From Verrucomicrobiota bacterium (GTDB taxonomy: Bacteria > Verrucomicrobiota > Verrucomicrobiia > Chthoniobacterales > UBA10450): DNA of 51,609 bases. A program made the position numbers and the translations under genes. The notes under the pieces are model-generated. The model was not told the origin of the DNA and did no database searches. It saw only the letters and a program-made list of their open reading frames with translations. The stretch is taken from positions 1-51,609 of the forward strand of contig QHNR01000006.1 of the NCBI GenBank assembly GCA_003218475.1. Reading direction: 5' to 3'. Below, piece after piece: positions 15,562 to 23,452 of the stretch (positions are counted from its first letter, which is position 1; each line of letters starts with the position of its first letter).

Positions 15562-16814
15562 GGCGCCGGTGAGGCGGATGCGTCGGGAGAGGCCGAGGGG
15601 CCTGCACCGGGAGACGTATCCGAACCTGTACTCGTGCCCGGCAGAGGCAGCAGTGGCTCAGGCGCAGTCGTGGTGTCGGGCGCTAGCGAAGCCGGAGGCG
15701 GAAGCGAAGAATCAGTCTCCGGTGCAGGTAACGGCGCGTCGTTATTTGGCGCACCCGGCTTTGCGGAGCCGGTTTCGGCAGTCCGCGTGCCATGCGCTTC
15801 GCCCTTTTTCTTGCCAGTTTGTGAGACGGGCAAAGCCGGCTGAAGCGCAGCGTCCCCAAACTTTGCGCGCAACTGATCGATCCGCTTCTTGGCCTCGTTG
15901 CTTTCCTCTGATCCTGGCTGCTGACGAATGACCTCGTTGTAGTAGATGACGGCCGCGCGATAATATTTCTGTTTATCGTAGAATTTCGCGACCTTGTACG
16001 AGTTGGCCGTTTGCTTGTGTTCGAGAATGTCGAGGTTAGCGCGCGCCTGCGCTGCTTTCTCGCTCTTCGGATAATGGAAGAGGAAATCCTGGAACGCAGT
16101 TTTGGCGTTGCTTGCGGCCGCGGCGTCCTTTGTGCCGGTTTGGGCCGCTGTAAACCAGATGTAACCGATTTGATACTGCGCATCCACTGCCACCGGTTCA
16201 TTCGGAAACTTGTCCGCTACTGCCTGGTAAGCTTGTAGGGCCGCATCGTTCGCGCCTTGTTTCTCGCGCGCAAGCCCAATATCAAACTGCGCACGGGCTG
16301 TGTACTTTCCGTACGGCGCGGTGCGAACAACATTGGCGAAAATAGTCACCGCGCGATCCAACGCAGATGCAACCGGAATACCGAGAACTTTCAATTTCTT
16401 TCCGTTTAGATAAATCTCGCCGACACGAAACTGAGCCTCGATCGCTTCCTCGAAATGCGGACTGCCGGGATATTTTTCCACCAGCTGGCTAAATGATTCG
16501 GCAGCCGGTGCGTATTCGTGGAGCTGTTCCTGCAATTGAGCGCTGCGATAAAGCGCGCCGGCTGCCAGTGTGTCCTTGGGGTGATGTTTGACGAGACTTT
16601 TGTAAGCTTTGATTGCGCGTTTAATGTTGCCTTCTTTTTCCGCAGTTTGCGCGATTTGAAACAGCTCCGCAGCATTGCCGCTTATTTCTTCTTCGCCGGG
16701 CGCTACGTATTTCGCTTTTTGTCCCGGCTTGAAAACGACAGAGGCCTTGCCGGATTCGGGTAAAAGAAACGCAGCAACCGCGAAAATTAAAAAGGCGCGA
16801 ATAATGAATTGCAT
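15558..16814 (-). CDS. bamD: Outer-membrane assembly factor BamD-like TPR protein
   Basis: The 418-residue protein has a signal sequence (1-24, no clear lipobox, unlike E. coli BamD). Next comes a row of BamD/YfiO-type TPRs, such as GNIKRAIKAYKSLVKHHPKD, AAESFSQLVEKYPGSPHFEE and ALQAYQAVADKFPNEPVAVD. The C-terminal about 75 residues (345-418) are a low-complexity Pro/Ala/Ser/Thr tail that looks disordered and is not part of the usual family. BamD helps BamA fold beta-barrel proteins. The overlap with lptE supports an envelope-assembly operon. The missing lipobox leaves membrane anchoring unexplained, so a related periplasmic TPR role is possible. Confidence 0.82.
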   Translation of the reverse strand: MQFIIRAFLIFAVAAFLLPESGKASVVFKPGQKAKYVAPGEEEISGNAAELFQIAQTAEKEGNIKRAIKAYKSLVKHHPKDTLAAGALYRSAQLQEQLHEYAPAAESFSQLVEKYPGSPHFEEAIEAQFRVGEIYLNGKKLKVLGIPVASALDRAVTIFANVVRTAPYGKYTARAQFDIGLAREKQGANDAALQAYQAVADKFPNEPVAVDAQYQIGYIWFTAAQTGTKDAAAASNAKTAFQDFLFHYPKSEKAAQARANLDILEHKQTANSYKVAKFYDKQKYYRAAVIYYNEVIRQQPGSEESNEAKKRIDQLRAKFGDAALQPALPVSQTGKKKGEAHGTRTAETGSAKPGAPNNDAPLPAPETDSSLPPPASLAPDTTTAPEPLLPLPGTSTGSDTSPGAGPSASPDASASPAP

Positions 16815-16961
16815 TCGGCTGTGGCAGGGTAGTTAACTTATCTGGCCAGTCAAGTTTTCAGCAGTCGCGGCCATCGCGCAGCCGGCGTGCCGGAGTACTC
16901 GTCGCATTCTGCACTATGAAGGCTTTTCCAAAGGGACAAACTGACTAATCTTTCACTTCCT

Positions 16962-17837
16962 TTGAATCTGACTGATCAGCAAAAAATTCGCATAGGCACG
17001 TGCGCATGGAGCTTTCAAGATTGGCGTGGCGTTTTTTATCCCGCGGATCTACCGGAGTCTCGCTGGCTGGAATTTTACGCCAACTATTTCCCCGCAATTG
17101 AAGTGGACTCCACCTTTCATGCTGCTCCTGCGGAAGACACTGTTCGTCGCTGGGTCGAAATGACCCCCGCGGCTTTTCGCTTCACCTGCAAGCTCCCCCG
17201 TCAGATCACACACACGTGCCGGCTGCATAATTGCGCCGTCGAATTAAGCTCGTTTCTCCGCGCCATCGAGCCGCTAGGACCAAAGCTCCAGATAATCCTC
17301 ATTCAGCTCCCGCCTTCTTTGGCCCCAAAGGATGGCAAACCGGCGCTTCGCAGATTTCTTGCGCAACTGTCGCGAGATTTCCGGTTTGCGATTGAATTTC
17401 GTCACCCCGGCTGGCATCGGCCACAGTTCATTGGGCTCTTGGAAAAATATCGCATTTGCTGGGTCTGGGCCGACACCACTCCACTCAATCAACGAAATCT
17501 TGCTCCCTTTGAATTCCTGCCGTGCACTACAGATTCTCTCTATCTGCGTTTGCTTGGTGATTACGCAACGAAATACGACGTTGACGGTGGCCACGTTCAT
17601 CGCTACGAAAAACTGCTCTGGAAACGCGAAGCCGCACTGGAAAGCTGGTCCCTTAAGATCGAACGGCATTTTCCAGAGGTGCGCAACGTCTGGGCATTTG
17701 CCAGCAATCACTTCGAAGGATTTGCACCTGAAACGTGCCAACGTCTTGCCGAGCGTCTCGGCTTTATGTTATCGCTGCCCGCACAAGCAGAGAACGCATT
17801 TTCGGCAGAGAAACCGCAGCTCGACCTGCAGCTATAA
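16962..17837 (+). CDS. DUF72 domain-containing protein (YecE-like)
   Basis: The 291-residue protein matches the DUF72/YecE family. It has IRIGTCAWSFQDWRGVFYP near the start, then YANYFPAIEVDSTFHAAP, FRFTCKLPRQITH, FAIEFRHPGWH, YLRLLGDYATKY and a closing NVWAFASNHFEGFAPETC. Members adopt a TIM-barrel fold; the biochemical function is unestablished. ATG 16962 is followed by the conserved strand within 10 residues, so the start is reasonable. Its 3' end overlaps the end of the convergent PHP gene by 6 bases. Confidence 0.9.
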   Translation: MNLTDQQKIRIGTCAWSFQDWRGVFYPADLPESRWLEFYANYFPAIEVDSTFHAAPAEDTVRRWVEMTPAAFRFTCKLPRQITHTCRLHNCAVELSSFLRAIEPLGPKLQIILIQLPPSLAPKDGKPALRRFLAQLSRDFRFAIEFRHPGWHRPQFIGLLEKYRICWVWADTTPLNQRNLAPFEFLPCTTDSLYLRLLGDYATKYDVDGGHVHRYEKLLWKREAALESWSLKIERHFPEVRNVWAFASNHFEGFAPETCQRLAERLGFMLSLPAQAENAFSAEKPQLDLQL

Positions 17838-18659
17838 AAGCAGCTGGGTGCGCTTGTGCCCTTGGAAAACGCAGACCTCCTGAATTCCAAAACTCGCCAT
17901 TCTTTGCGCCAGGGTCGCAAATTTATCCCCAAGTTGCGCGTGTGAGTGCGCGTCGGACGCAGTGGTGAAAGGAATACCTTTCTCAATTGCGAGCTCAATG
18001 ATCCGGTTCCCTGGGTAAGATTCGTTCACCGGCTTGCGCCATCCGGCGGTGGAAAGCTCGATCGCGAGATTCTGCGCACGAATAAGATCAAGTGTTTCAT
18101 TGACTAACCCCCCGATCTCTGCACTCGGCCGATGACCATGGATTTTGATGAGATCGAGATGGGCGAGGCAATCGATCAAACCCGTAGCTGCTATTTCTCG
18201 GACACGACTAAAATAATTGGCGTACATCGCGTCGACATTGCGGCCTTCGAATTGCGTCGCTCCATCCGGCACGCTATCGAACATCTGATCGGGGCGATCG
18301 AGGAAATGAATCGAGCCCAAAACAAAATCAAGTTTGTCCCAGTGTTTCTCAATCCAGTTTCGGCCAGCCGCCGAGTGAATGGGATCGTTATCGAGCTCGA
18401 TGCCGGCGCGGATTCGCAAATCGGGGTTTCTTTCCCGCAAACAATCGATCTCATCGAAATCGATTCCGGCATGGTAACGATCGTGATCGGTAAAAGCGAT
18501 ATCGGTCAAACCTAAGCTACGTGCTGAATCCGCCCAGGGCTGAAGTAACGTCTGGGTGTACCGTTGCACCCGATGTCCCTGCGGATGCGTGTGATAGTCA
18601 GAGAACAGGAGTATTGGAGTATTGTAGTGTTGGCGTATTGGCAGCGCCTCAGAAACCAT
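17832..18659 (-). CDS. PHP-domain phosphatase, histidinol-phosphatase-like
   Basis: The 275-residue frame encodes a PHP-family metal-dependent phosphoesterase with SDYHTHPQG (H23, H25), AFTDHD, IRAGIELDN, VLGSIHFL, LAHLDLIKIHG and TTASDAHSH, in the order of the HisK/HisJ-type histidinol phosphatase fold. No other his gene is nearby, so the substrate is uncertain. The first about 18 residues before SDYH come from a repeat (18608-18690), including the only in-frame ATG at 18657-18659. The native start was probably a non-ATG codon near 18605, or the repeat now supplies the start. Confidence 0.85.
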   Translation of the reverse strand: MVSEALPIRQHYNTPILLFSDYHTHPQGHRVQRYTQTLLQPWADSARSLGLTDIAFTDHDRYHAGIDFDEIDCLRERNPDLRIRAGIELDNDPIHSAAGRNWIEKHWDKLDFVLGSIHFLDRPDQMFDSVPDGATQFEGRNVDAMYANYFSRVREIAATGLIDCLAHLDLIKIHGHRPSAEIGGLVNETLDLIRAQNLAIELSTAGWRKPVNESYPGNRIIELAIEKGIPFTTASDAHSHAQLGDKFATLAQRMASFGIQEVCVFQGHKRTQLLL

Positions 18660-18683
18660 TACTTTATTGCTCCATCACTCCAC
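18608..18683. repeat. GGAGTNNT 8-bp-unit inverted repeat, empty copy
   Basis: The left arm (18608-18640) has units GGAGTATT, GGAGTATT, GTAGTGTT and GGCGTATT. The facing right arm (about 18657-18683) reads on the minus strand as GGAGTGAT, GGAGCAAT and AAAGTAAT. This is the same unit and periodicity as the arms around the S23 gene at 7906-8410, with only a few bases between the arms. It overlaps the 5' end of the PHP gene. Confidence 0.75.
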
Positions 18684-18688
18684 CTGCC

Positions 18689-19222
18689 CTACGGCACAGC
18701 GAGGAATTTTTGCCGGATCCGCAGCTCCGGGTATTGGGGAAAGAAGACTTCCGCGATAAAAACCTTGTTTGGTGTGAGCTCGCGCGTGGCGATTGTCTCG
18801 TTGTACTCGACCCGCTCTTGAGGATTAATCAAAATCGTGGCCGGCTTTTCCGCGATCGCGTGGTTGTCAGACCACTTTGCGAGGACGTCTCCCGCTGAAT
18901 CCATCAGGTAAATCTCGATCCGCTGATTGGTGGGAAAGTCGAGGGGCACAGGACGCTTGGATAGATTTGCCAGCGTCACTTTCACTCCAAGCTGACGAAC
19001 CTCAGACAGCTTCACCGTCTGCGGTGTGATTTGGAGGTCAAGAGCGAGCCCACGCAACCTTGGATCTTTGTAATGCGGGACCACCTCGGGCGAAAATGGA
19101 TGAAGGATTCGGCTCAACCAGCCGCGCCTTCGCCCCGGAGTGGAGGTCGGCGCGCTATCCTGGCCAAAGATGTTCCCGGCCATTAAAAGCAATAAGAGAA
19201 GCAAAATTATCCGGCGCGTCAT
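18689..19222 (-). CDS. Secreted protein with BsuPI-like domain
   Basis: The start chosen is the ATG at 19220-19222, which opens a clear signal peptide (MTRRIILLLLLLLMAGNIFG); the longer frame upstream is antisense to another gene. The 177-residue product has a basic linker and then a beta-sandwich domain (LGVKVTLANLSKRPVPLDFP, IEIYLMDSAGDVLAKWSDN, ATILINPQERVEYNETI). This resembles the BsuPI intracellular proteinase inhibitor domain, which in practice occurs in many secreted proteins without proven inhibitor activity. It is divergent from the gene at 19290, 67 bases away. Confidence 0.7.
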   Translation of the reverse strand: MTRRIILLLLLLLMAGNIFGQDSAPTSTPGRRRGWLSRILHPFSPEVVPHYKDPRLRGLALDLQITPQTVKLSEVRQLGVKVTLANLSKRPVPLDFPTNQRIEIYLMDSAGDVLAKWSDNHAIAEKPATILINPQERVEYNETIATRELTPNKVFIAEVFFPQYPELRIRQKFLAVP

Positions 19223-19289
19223 GAGCAGGCTAAACAGCCCAAAAGTTTTCGGAGTTGCAAAATTCGTGTCAAACCCTTTATCAAGCGGC

Positions 19290-19757
19290 ATGAAGACTCT
19301 CTGTGTATTCGCGATTTGCCTGGCTTTTGCGCTGGCTGACGGCATCGCAAAACAACGACATTGCACGTTCCGGGTGCACGCACAAGCCAACCCGCGGGAT
19401 ACAGAGGTGTTCGCAACTTCTGTTCGCGCCCAGATCTCGGGAAAAGATGTGGCTATCGAAAAGATGCCGTGGATTTCGGAGCACGATGTCATCGGGTTCA
19501 CTCCTTATCCGGCCCAGAACGGAACCTATGGCGCGCTGATTCAACTCGACGACCACGGACGCGTGGTGCTCGACACGTTGAGCGTTGAGCGCCGCGGCGG
19601 TTTCCTCTTTGTGTTCGTCAATGGAAGGGCGATAACCGAACTTCAAGTCGACAAGCGTGTCTCAGATGGAAAGATCTACATTCCTTCCGGATTGAGCGCA
19701 GCCGACATTGACTTGATGAAAAAAGACTGGCGCTTAATCGGCGAACGAAAACGTTAA
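19290..19757 (+). CDS. Secreted protein with SecD-P1-head-like domain
   Basis: ATG 19290 starts a signal peptide (MKTLCVFAICLAFALADGIA). The 155-residue product ends in YGALIQLDDHGRVVLDTLSV, then GGFLFVFVNGRAITELQVD and GKIYIPSGLSAADIDLMKKD. This run resembles the P1-head subdomain found in SecD, here on its own without the SecDF membrane part. That similarity is read by eye. The function is unknown. It is followed 15 bases later by an M23 peptidase and may be co-transcribed with it. Confidence 0.7.
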   Translation: MKTLCVFAICLAFALADGIAKQRHCTFRVHAQANPRDTEVFATSVRAQISGKDVAIEKMPWISEHDVIGFTPYPAQNGTYGALIQLDDHGRVVLDTLSVERRGGFLFVFVNGRAITELQVDKRVSDGKIYIPSGLSAADIDLMKKDWRLIGERKR

Positions 19758-19772
19758 TCTCGTCAATCGACC

Positions 19773-20813
19773 ATGCGATCATTCGCTGCTGCTGTTCTCG
19801 CTATTTTTTCCCAAGCCTCCATGACGGGTCACGCCGCGCAAAATCAGGCGCTTGATCTTGTCCTGCCAACGGACAATGACGCCATTTTCTCCGGCGATGG
19901 TCCAGGCTTTTACCAGTATGTGGAACGCAATTACAAGGGCGCGAAATCGACGCCGTGGGAGGGCGGCCAATATGGTTTTGTGCGCGATCCCACCGACACT
20001 GCAGGTGGTCTTGTTTATACCCGCTTTCACGAAGGCATCGATATTCGTCCTTTGCACCGCGATGCAAATGGCGACCCGCTCGACGAAGTGCGCGCGATCG
20101 CCGATGGAAAAGTCGTCCACACTAATCTCGTGCCCGGCTATTCGAATTACGGAAGATACGTCGTGATCGAACACCGCTGGGACGGCTCCAATTACTACAG
20201 CCTGTACGGACACCTTAGCTCGATTGCAGTGCAGTCCGGCGAGATGGTGAAACGGGGCCAGCGCATCGCAGTAATGGGTTACACCGGAACGGGGCTAAAT
20301 CGAGAACGTGCGCATCTCCATTTGGAATTGGACCTGATGTTCAGCCGTCAATTCGAAGCGTGGTACAACACATTTTTTAGAAGCGATCCAAATCAGCATG
20401 GCATTTACAACGGCATGAACCTCGCAGGTCTCGATGTCGCGCGCCTCTTTTTGGCGCTCCGGAAAAATCCGGCGTTGACGATTCCCGAGTTTGTCAACGA
20501 CGAAGAGATCTTCTACAAGGTTGCTTTGCCGAAAGCTCGGCATTTCGATTTGCTAAAACTTTATCCGTGGATGCTCGCGGGAGGCAAACGAAGCGAAGGA
20601 TCGTCGTGGGAAGTTTCGTTCGCCCGCTCCGGTGTGCCTCTGACAATCGCGCGCAGCGACAGACACGTGACCCAGCCAGAACTAAGCTATGTCAAGAAGG
20701 GCTCGATCGAATATTCCTATCTGACTCGCGACGTAGTTTCAGGTCACGAAAATAACGCGCACCTGACAAACTATGGCAGCCAGCTCATGCGACTCCTGGT
20801 TTGGCCTGACTGA
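19773..20813 (+). CDS. M23-family metallopeptidase (peptidoglycan endopeptidase)
   Basis: The 346-residue secreted protein has an N-terminal signal peptide (MRSFAAAVLAIFSQASMTGH) and an M23/LytM domain. The zinc ligands are visible as H86 and D90 (HEGIDI) and the HLHLEL motif (H181, H183), with YGHLSS between. M23 enzymes cut peptide cross-links of peptidoglycan, often activated for cell division or wall remodelling. All four motif residues are kept, so it is predicted active. The C-terminal about 150 residues do not match a domain I recognise. Its first 8 codons lie just after the SecD-like gene. Confidence 0.88.
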   Translation: MRSFAAAVLAIFSQASMTGHAAQNQALDLVLPTDNDAIFSGDGPGFYQYVERNYKGAKSTPWEGGQYGFVRDPTDTAGGLVYTRFHEGIDIRPLHRDANGDPLDEVRAIADGKVVHTNLVPGYSNYGRYVVIEHRWDGSNYYSLYGHLSSIAVQSGEMVKRGQRIAVMGYTGTGLNRERAHLHLELDLMFSRQFEAWYNTFFRSDPNQHGIYNGMNLAGLDVARLFLALRKNPALTIPEFVNDEEIFYKVALPKARHFDLLKLYPWMLAGGKRSEGSSWEVSFARSGVPLTIARSDRHVTQPELSYVKKGSIEYSYLTRDVVSGHENNAHLTNYGSQLMRLLVWPD

Positions 20814-20854
20814 AAGGTGATAAAAAAGCGATAGAGACTGCCGCACTCCAAGCA

Positions 20855-21337
20855 TCAGCATGATGTGGGCGTCCCTTGCGCTAGCGCGACGCCATGCGGG
20901 ATTGCGCCTTGCACGAAACCGAGACATTCCACAGCGCCACTCGGTTTTCCGGGCAGCGCAATGACCAATGCATGATCAACAATGGCCGCCAAACTGCGCG
21001 AGAGAATTGAGTTGGGCGTGATCTTCATGGATTCCGCCCGCATCACTTCTCCGAAGCCGGGCAGCTCGACACGCATGATCCCGCGGATCGCTTCCGGGGT
21101 GACATCGCGCGGTCCGATTCCTGTGCCACCGGTCATCAAAATTAATCCGCAACCCTGCTGGGCGAACGAGCGAATTGTTTCTTGGATGCGTTTCAAATCA
21201 TCCGGCACAATCGCTTCCGCGAGAAGCTGCCAGCCCGCCTTGTGCGCCTCGTCTTTCAGCGCGGGCCCGCCGAGATCTTTGTAATCGCCGGCGCTGGCGC
21301 GATCCGAAATCGTGATGATGCCAACTTGTATTTGCAT
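20855..21337 (-). CDS. mog: Molybdenum cofactor biosynthesis protein, MogA/MoaB family
   Basis: The 160-residue protein has the MogA/MoaB fold: VGIITISDRASAGDYKDLGG near the N-terminus, LILMTGGTGIGPRDVTPEA in the middle, and ALPGKPSGAVECLGF near the end. It adenylylates molybdopterin ahead of molybdate insertion (MogA role), or may be the MoaB paralogue. It is the last of three moco genes on the minus strand (moaA remnant, moaC, mog), 17 bases after moaC. Confidence 0.92.
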   Translation of the reverse strand: MQIQVGIITISDRASAGDYKDLGGPALKDEAHKAGWQLLAEAIVPDDLKRIQETIRSFAQQGCGLILMTGGTGIGPRDVTPEAIRGIMRVELPGFGEVMRAESMKITPNSILSRSLAAIVDHALVIALPGKPSGAVECLGFVQGAIPHGVALAQGTPTSC

Positions 21338-21354
21338 TTTCTGTCGTGGTGTCT

Positions 21355-21849
21355 CTATGAGCGCCGGGATTTTTGATTTCGGCGGTCATAGACCGCCGCT
21401 ATAGCGCTCTTCGTCTTTTCGACCAAGTGCACTTCGCTGATGACCATCTGCTTATCCACGGCTTTGCACATGTCGTAAATGGTCAGCAACGCGACGGTGA
21501 CGCCAACGAGCGCTTCCATCTCGACTCCGGTCTGCGCGATCGTCTGCGCAGTGCATTTCACCTCTACGCCTTGGTTCGATGTGACAACGTCGATCTTAAC
21601 TTCCGTGAGCGGCAAAGTGTGGCACAGCGGGATGAGCTGCGCCGTCTGCTTCGCGGTTTGGATCCCGGCGATCCTTGCAGTCGCAAAGACATTCCCCTTG
21701 GCGGTTTGATCTTTTGAAATCAGATCGAGTGTGTCGCGTTGGAGCCGAATCTTCCCTGTAGCAACAGCTTTACGCGTGCTCATGGGCTTGGCCGAGACGT
21801 CAACCATTAGCGCGCGACCATCGGAACTGATGTGAGTAAGCCGCTTCAT
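21355..21849 (-). CDS. moaC: Cyclic pyranopterin monophosphate synthase MoaC
   Basis: The 164-residue protein is a standard MoaC, forming cyclic pyranopterin monophosphate from the 3',8-cyclo-GTP made by MoaA. Conserved segments are LIPLCHTLPLTEV, KCTAQTIAQTGVEMEALVG and TIYDMCKAVDKQM. The C-terminal about 15 residues (AAVYDRRNQKSRRS) run through a hairpin at 21381-21397 (GGCGGTC / GACCGCC), so the end of the gene has been replaced or extended by repeat sequence. The core is intact and predicted active. Its partner moaA upstream is broken. Confidence 0.95.
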   Translation of the reverse strand: MKRLTHISSDGRALMVDVSAKPMSTRKAVATGKIRLQRDTLDLISKDQTAKGNVFATARIAGIQTAKQTAQLIPLCHTLPLTEVKIDVVTSNQGVEVKCTAQTIAQTGVEMEALVGVTVALLTIYDMCKAVDKQMVISEVHLVEKTKSAIAAVYDRRNQKSRRS

Positions 21850-21859
21850 TTTTAGATCG

Positions 21860-21943
21860 TGTCATTCTGAGCGAAGCGAAGAATCTCTGATCATTTATTC
21901 CTGAAGGAGCAATCAGAGATGTTTCGCTTCGCTCAACATGACA
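21860..21943. repeat. Palindromic intergenic repeat, TGTCATTCTGAGCGAAGCG type
   Basis: Arms 21860-21891 and 21911-21943 are reverse complements at most positions (TGAGCGAAGCGAA facing TTCGCTTCGCTCA, with AATCTCTGAT facing ATCAGAGAT). It lies between the moaC start and the moaA end. Related single copies are at 29628-29668 and 31527-31599. This type of repeat is common in bacterial genomes, and its role is unknown. Confidence 0.85.
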
Positions 21944-21966
21944 GGAAAGAGCCGTCCATCGCCAGC

Positions 21967-22913
21967 TCAGCCGCCGATCGCGATCATCTTACGATTCGGC
22001 TGGTAATTGTCTCGGAAATCGTGCTGTGCAGGTTTGCGCTCGACCACATCGAGAAAGAATTGCTTGAGCTCCTCGTCAGTCGCGCCGGCCCGAAGCGGCT
22101 TCATGATGTCGAACTCAAGATAGCTGCCAAGGCACGGACGCAATTTACCATCGCATGTGAGGCGAAGTTTGTTGCAGCTTTCGCAGAAATGCAGGTTTGT
22201 CATCGCCCCGATGAAGCCAATGCGCTGTTTCCGACCGGGAATTTGGTAGTACGCGGCCGGACCGTTCGTCCGGAATCCCGTCTCCGGCATCAAACTCCCG
22301 TAAAACGATTCGATTGTCCGTTTCGCCTCAAGGATCGACATGAAATTGTCTTCGTCGAGAACGTCGGTCGTGCTCACCGGCATCAGCTCGATGAAACGCA
22401 AAATCAGATCGCGCGCTCCGGCGAATTCTATCAGCGGTATCAATTGGTCTTCGTTGCGGCCCCGCATCAGGAAAGAACTTGTTCATGAAAATCCCGGCCG
22501 GTAATCTGTGAGTATGTCTCTCGGTCCAGTGTATCGAGAGAAATGTTGACCGAATTCACACCGGCGTCGTGCAACGCTGCTGCCATTGTCTCGCCTGGTG
22601 TGATTTCGCGTGCAAGCAGTGTCCCGTTTGTGGAAAGACCAATGCTCTTGATGCCAGAAATTTCGGGGATTCGCCGAACGAAATTGATCACATCGCGGCG
22701 CGTCAATGGTTCGCCGCCCGTCACTCGCACTTTCGAAACGCCCAGGTCCGCCGCGATGCGAATGAGCCGCAGCGTTTCCTCGAAAGTCAAAATTCCCTCG
22801 CGCGGCAACCACTCCTGCAATTCCTGTGGCATGCAATAACCGCAGCGTTCATTGCAGCGGTCGGTGATCGAGACGCGCAAGTAAGAGATCCGATGGCCGT
22901 GACGATCCTGCAT
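21967..22913 (-). pseudogene. moaA: GTP 3',8-cyclase MoaA, frame broken by internal deletion
   Basis: Two adjoining frames together make almost a whole MoaA. The N-terminal part (22467-22913, 148 residues) has the radical-SAM motif CNERCGYC and VRVTGGEPLTRRDV, and ends in DTLDRETYSQITGRDFHEQV followed by L-S and a TGA. The C-terminal part (21967-22467, 166 residues) starts MRGRNEDQL and has the second cluster motif CESCNKLRLTCDG...C and the terminal GG. In intact MoaA about 18 residues (the GIDAA...GF...KxNTV strand and helix) lie between these points; here they are absent and the frame shifts. The overlap TGATG could allow restart, but a missing barrel strand makes a working split enzyme doubtful. 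A sequence error is possible, though a plain base-call slip would not remove about 50 bases. Confidence 0.85.
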
Positions 22914-23000
22914 TCGCCGACACGATACGGGGAACGCGGTGGTGAATCAACCAGCCGCATCAATTGACTCGATAGAGCGGAGACGTATGATCGTCACGCT

Positions 23001-23417
23001 ATGCAGCGTCGAGTTTTGTCTGTCGCGCTGATATTCGGGATAGCAGCCGGGACGTTGATTTTGACTGGTTGTGCAACGACAGAAGCGCGCATTTCGCAAC
23101 ATCCCGAAATGTATCAGCGTCTCTCGCCTGGAGAACAGGCACTGGTAAGCCAGGGACAGATTCGCCCAGGTATGACGATGGACGCGGTGTGGCTGGCCTG
23201 GGGCACACCGGATCAAAAGATCCCTGGCCGTGTGCGTGGCGACCGCACTGAAACGTGGGTCTATCTGCGCTACGAAACACCTCCTAGTTATGGCGGGCCG
23301 TACTATTACGGCCCATTCGATTGGTCGTACATCCCGCCAAGGTTCGTTTACCCGGCAAAAGGGGTCACTTTCTCTAACGGCAGCGTCGTATTCTTCCGAT
23401 ACCTGGCGCCGCCGTAA
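23001..23417 (+). CDS. Lipoprotein with SmpA/BamE-like motif (tandem copy 1)
   Basis: The 138-residue product has a lipoprotein signal with lipobox LTGC (C24). Its conserved core is LSPGEQALVSQGQIRPGMT, then DAVWLAWGTPDQK, resembling the SmpA/OmlA/BamE 'I-x-x-G-M-[ST]...V...lG-x-P' fold. A Tyr/Pro/Gly-rich tail follows. It is probably periplasm-facing. The gene is tandem with a close paralogue 36 bases downstream (23453-23911), which is a local duplication. It is divergent from moaA. Specific function unknown. Confidence 0.8.
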   Translation: MQRRVLSVALIFGIAAGTLILTGCATTEARISQHPEMYQRLSPGEQALVSQGQIRPGMTMDAVWLAWGTPDQKIPGRVRGDRTETWVYLRYETPPSYGGPYYYGPFDWSYIPPRFVYPAKGVTFSNGSVVFFRYLAPP

Positions 23418-23452
23418 CGGGCCGAGTTTGGCTTGCCAGGTTGGTACACGGT

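Noticed and set aside
22467-22913. moaA halves as a deliberate split gene coupled by TGATG
   Set aside because: A needed strand and helix of the radical-SAM barrel are absent, so a working split enzyme is less likely than a deletion.
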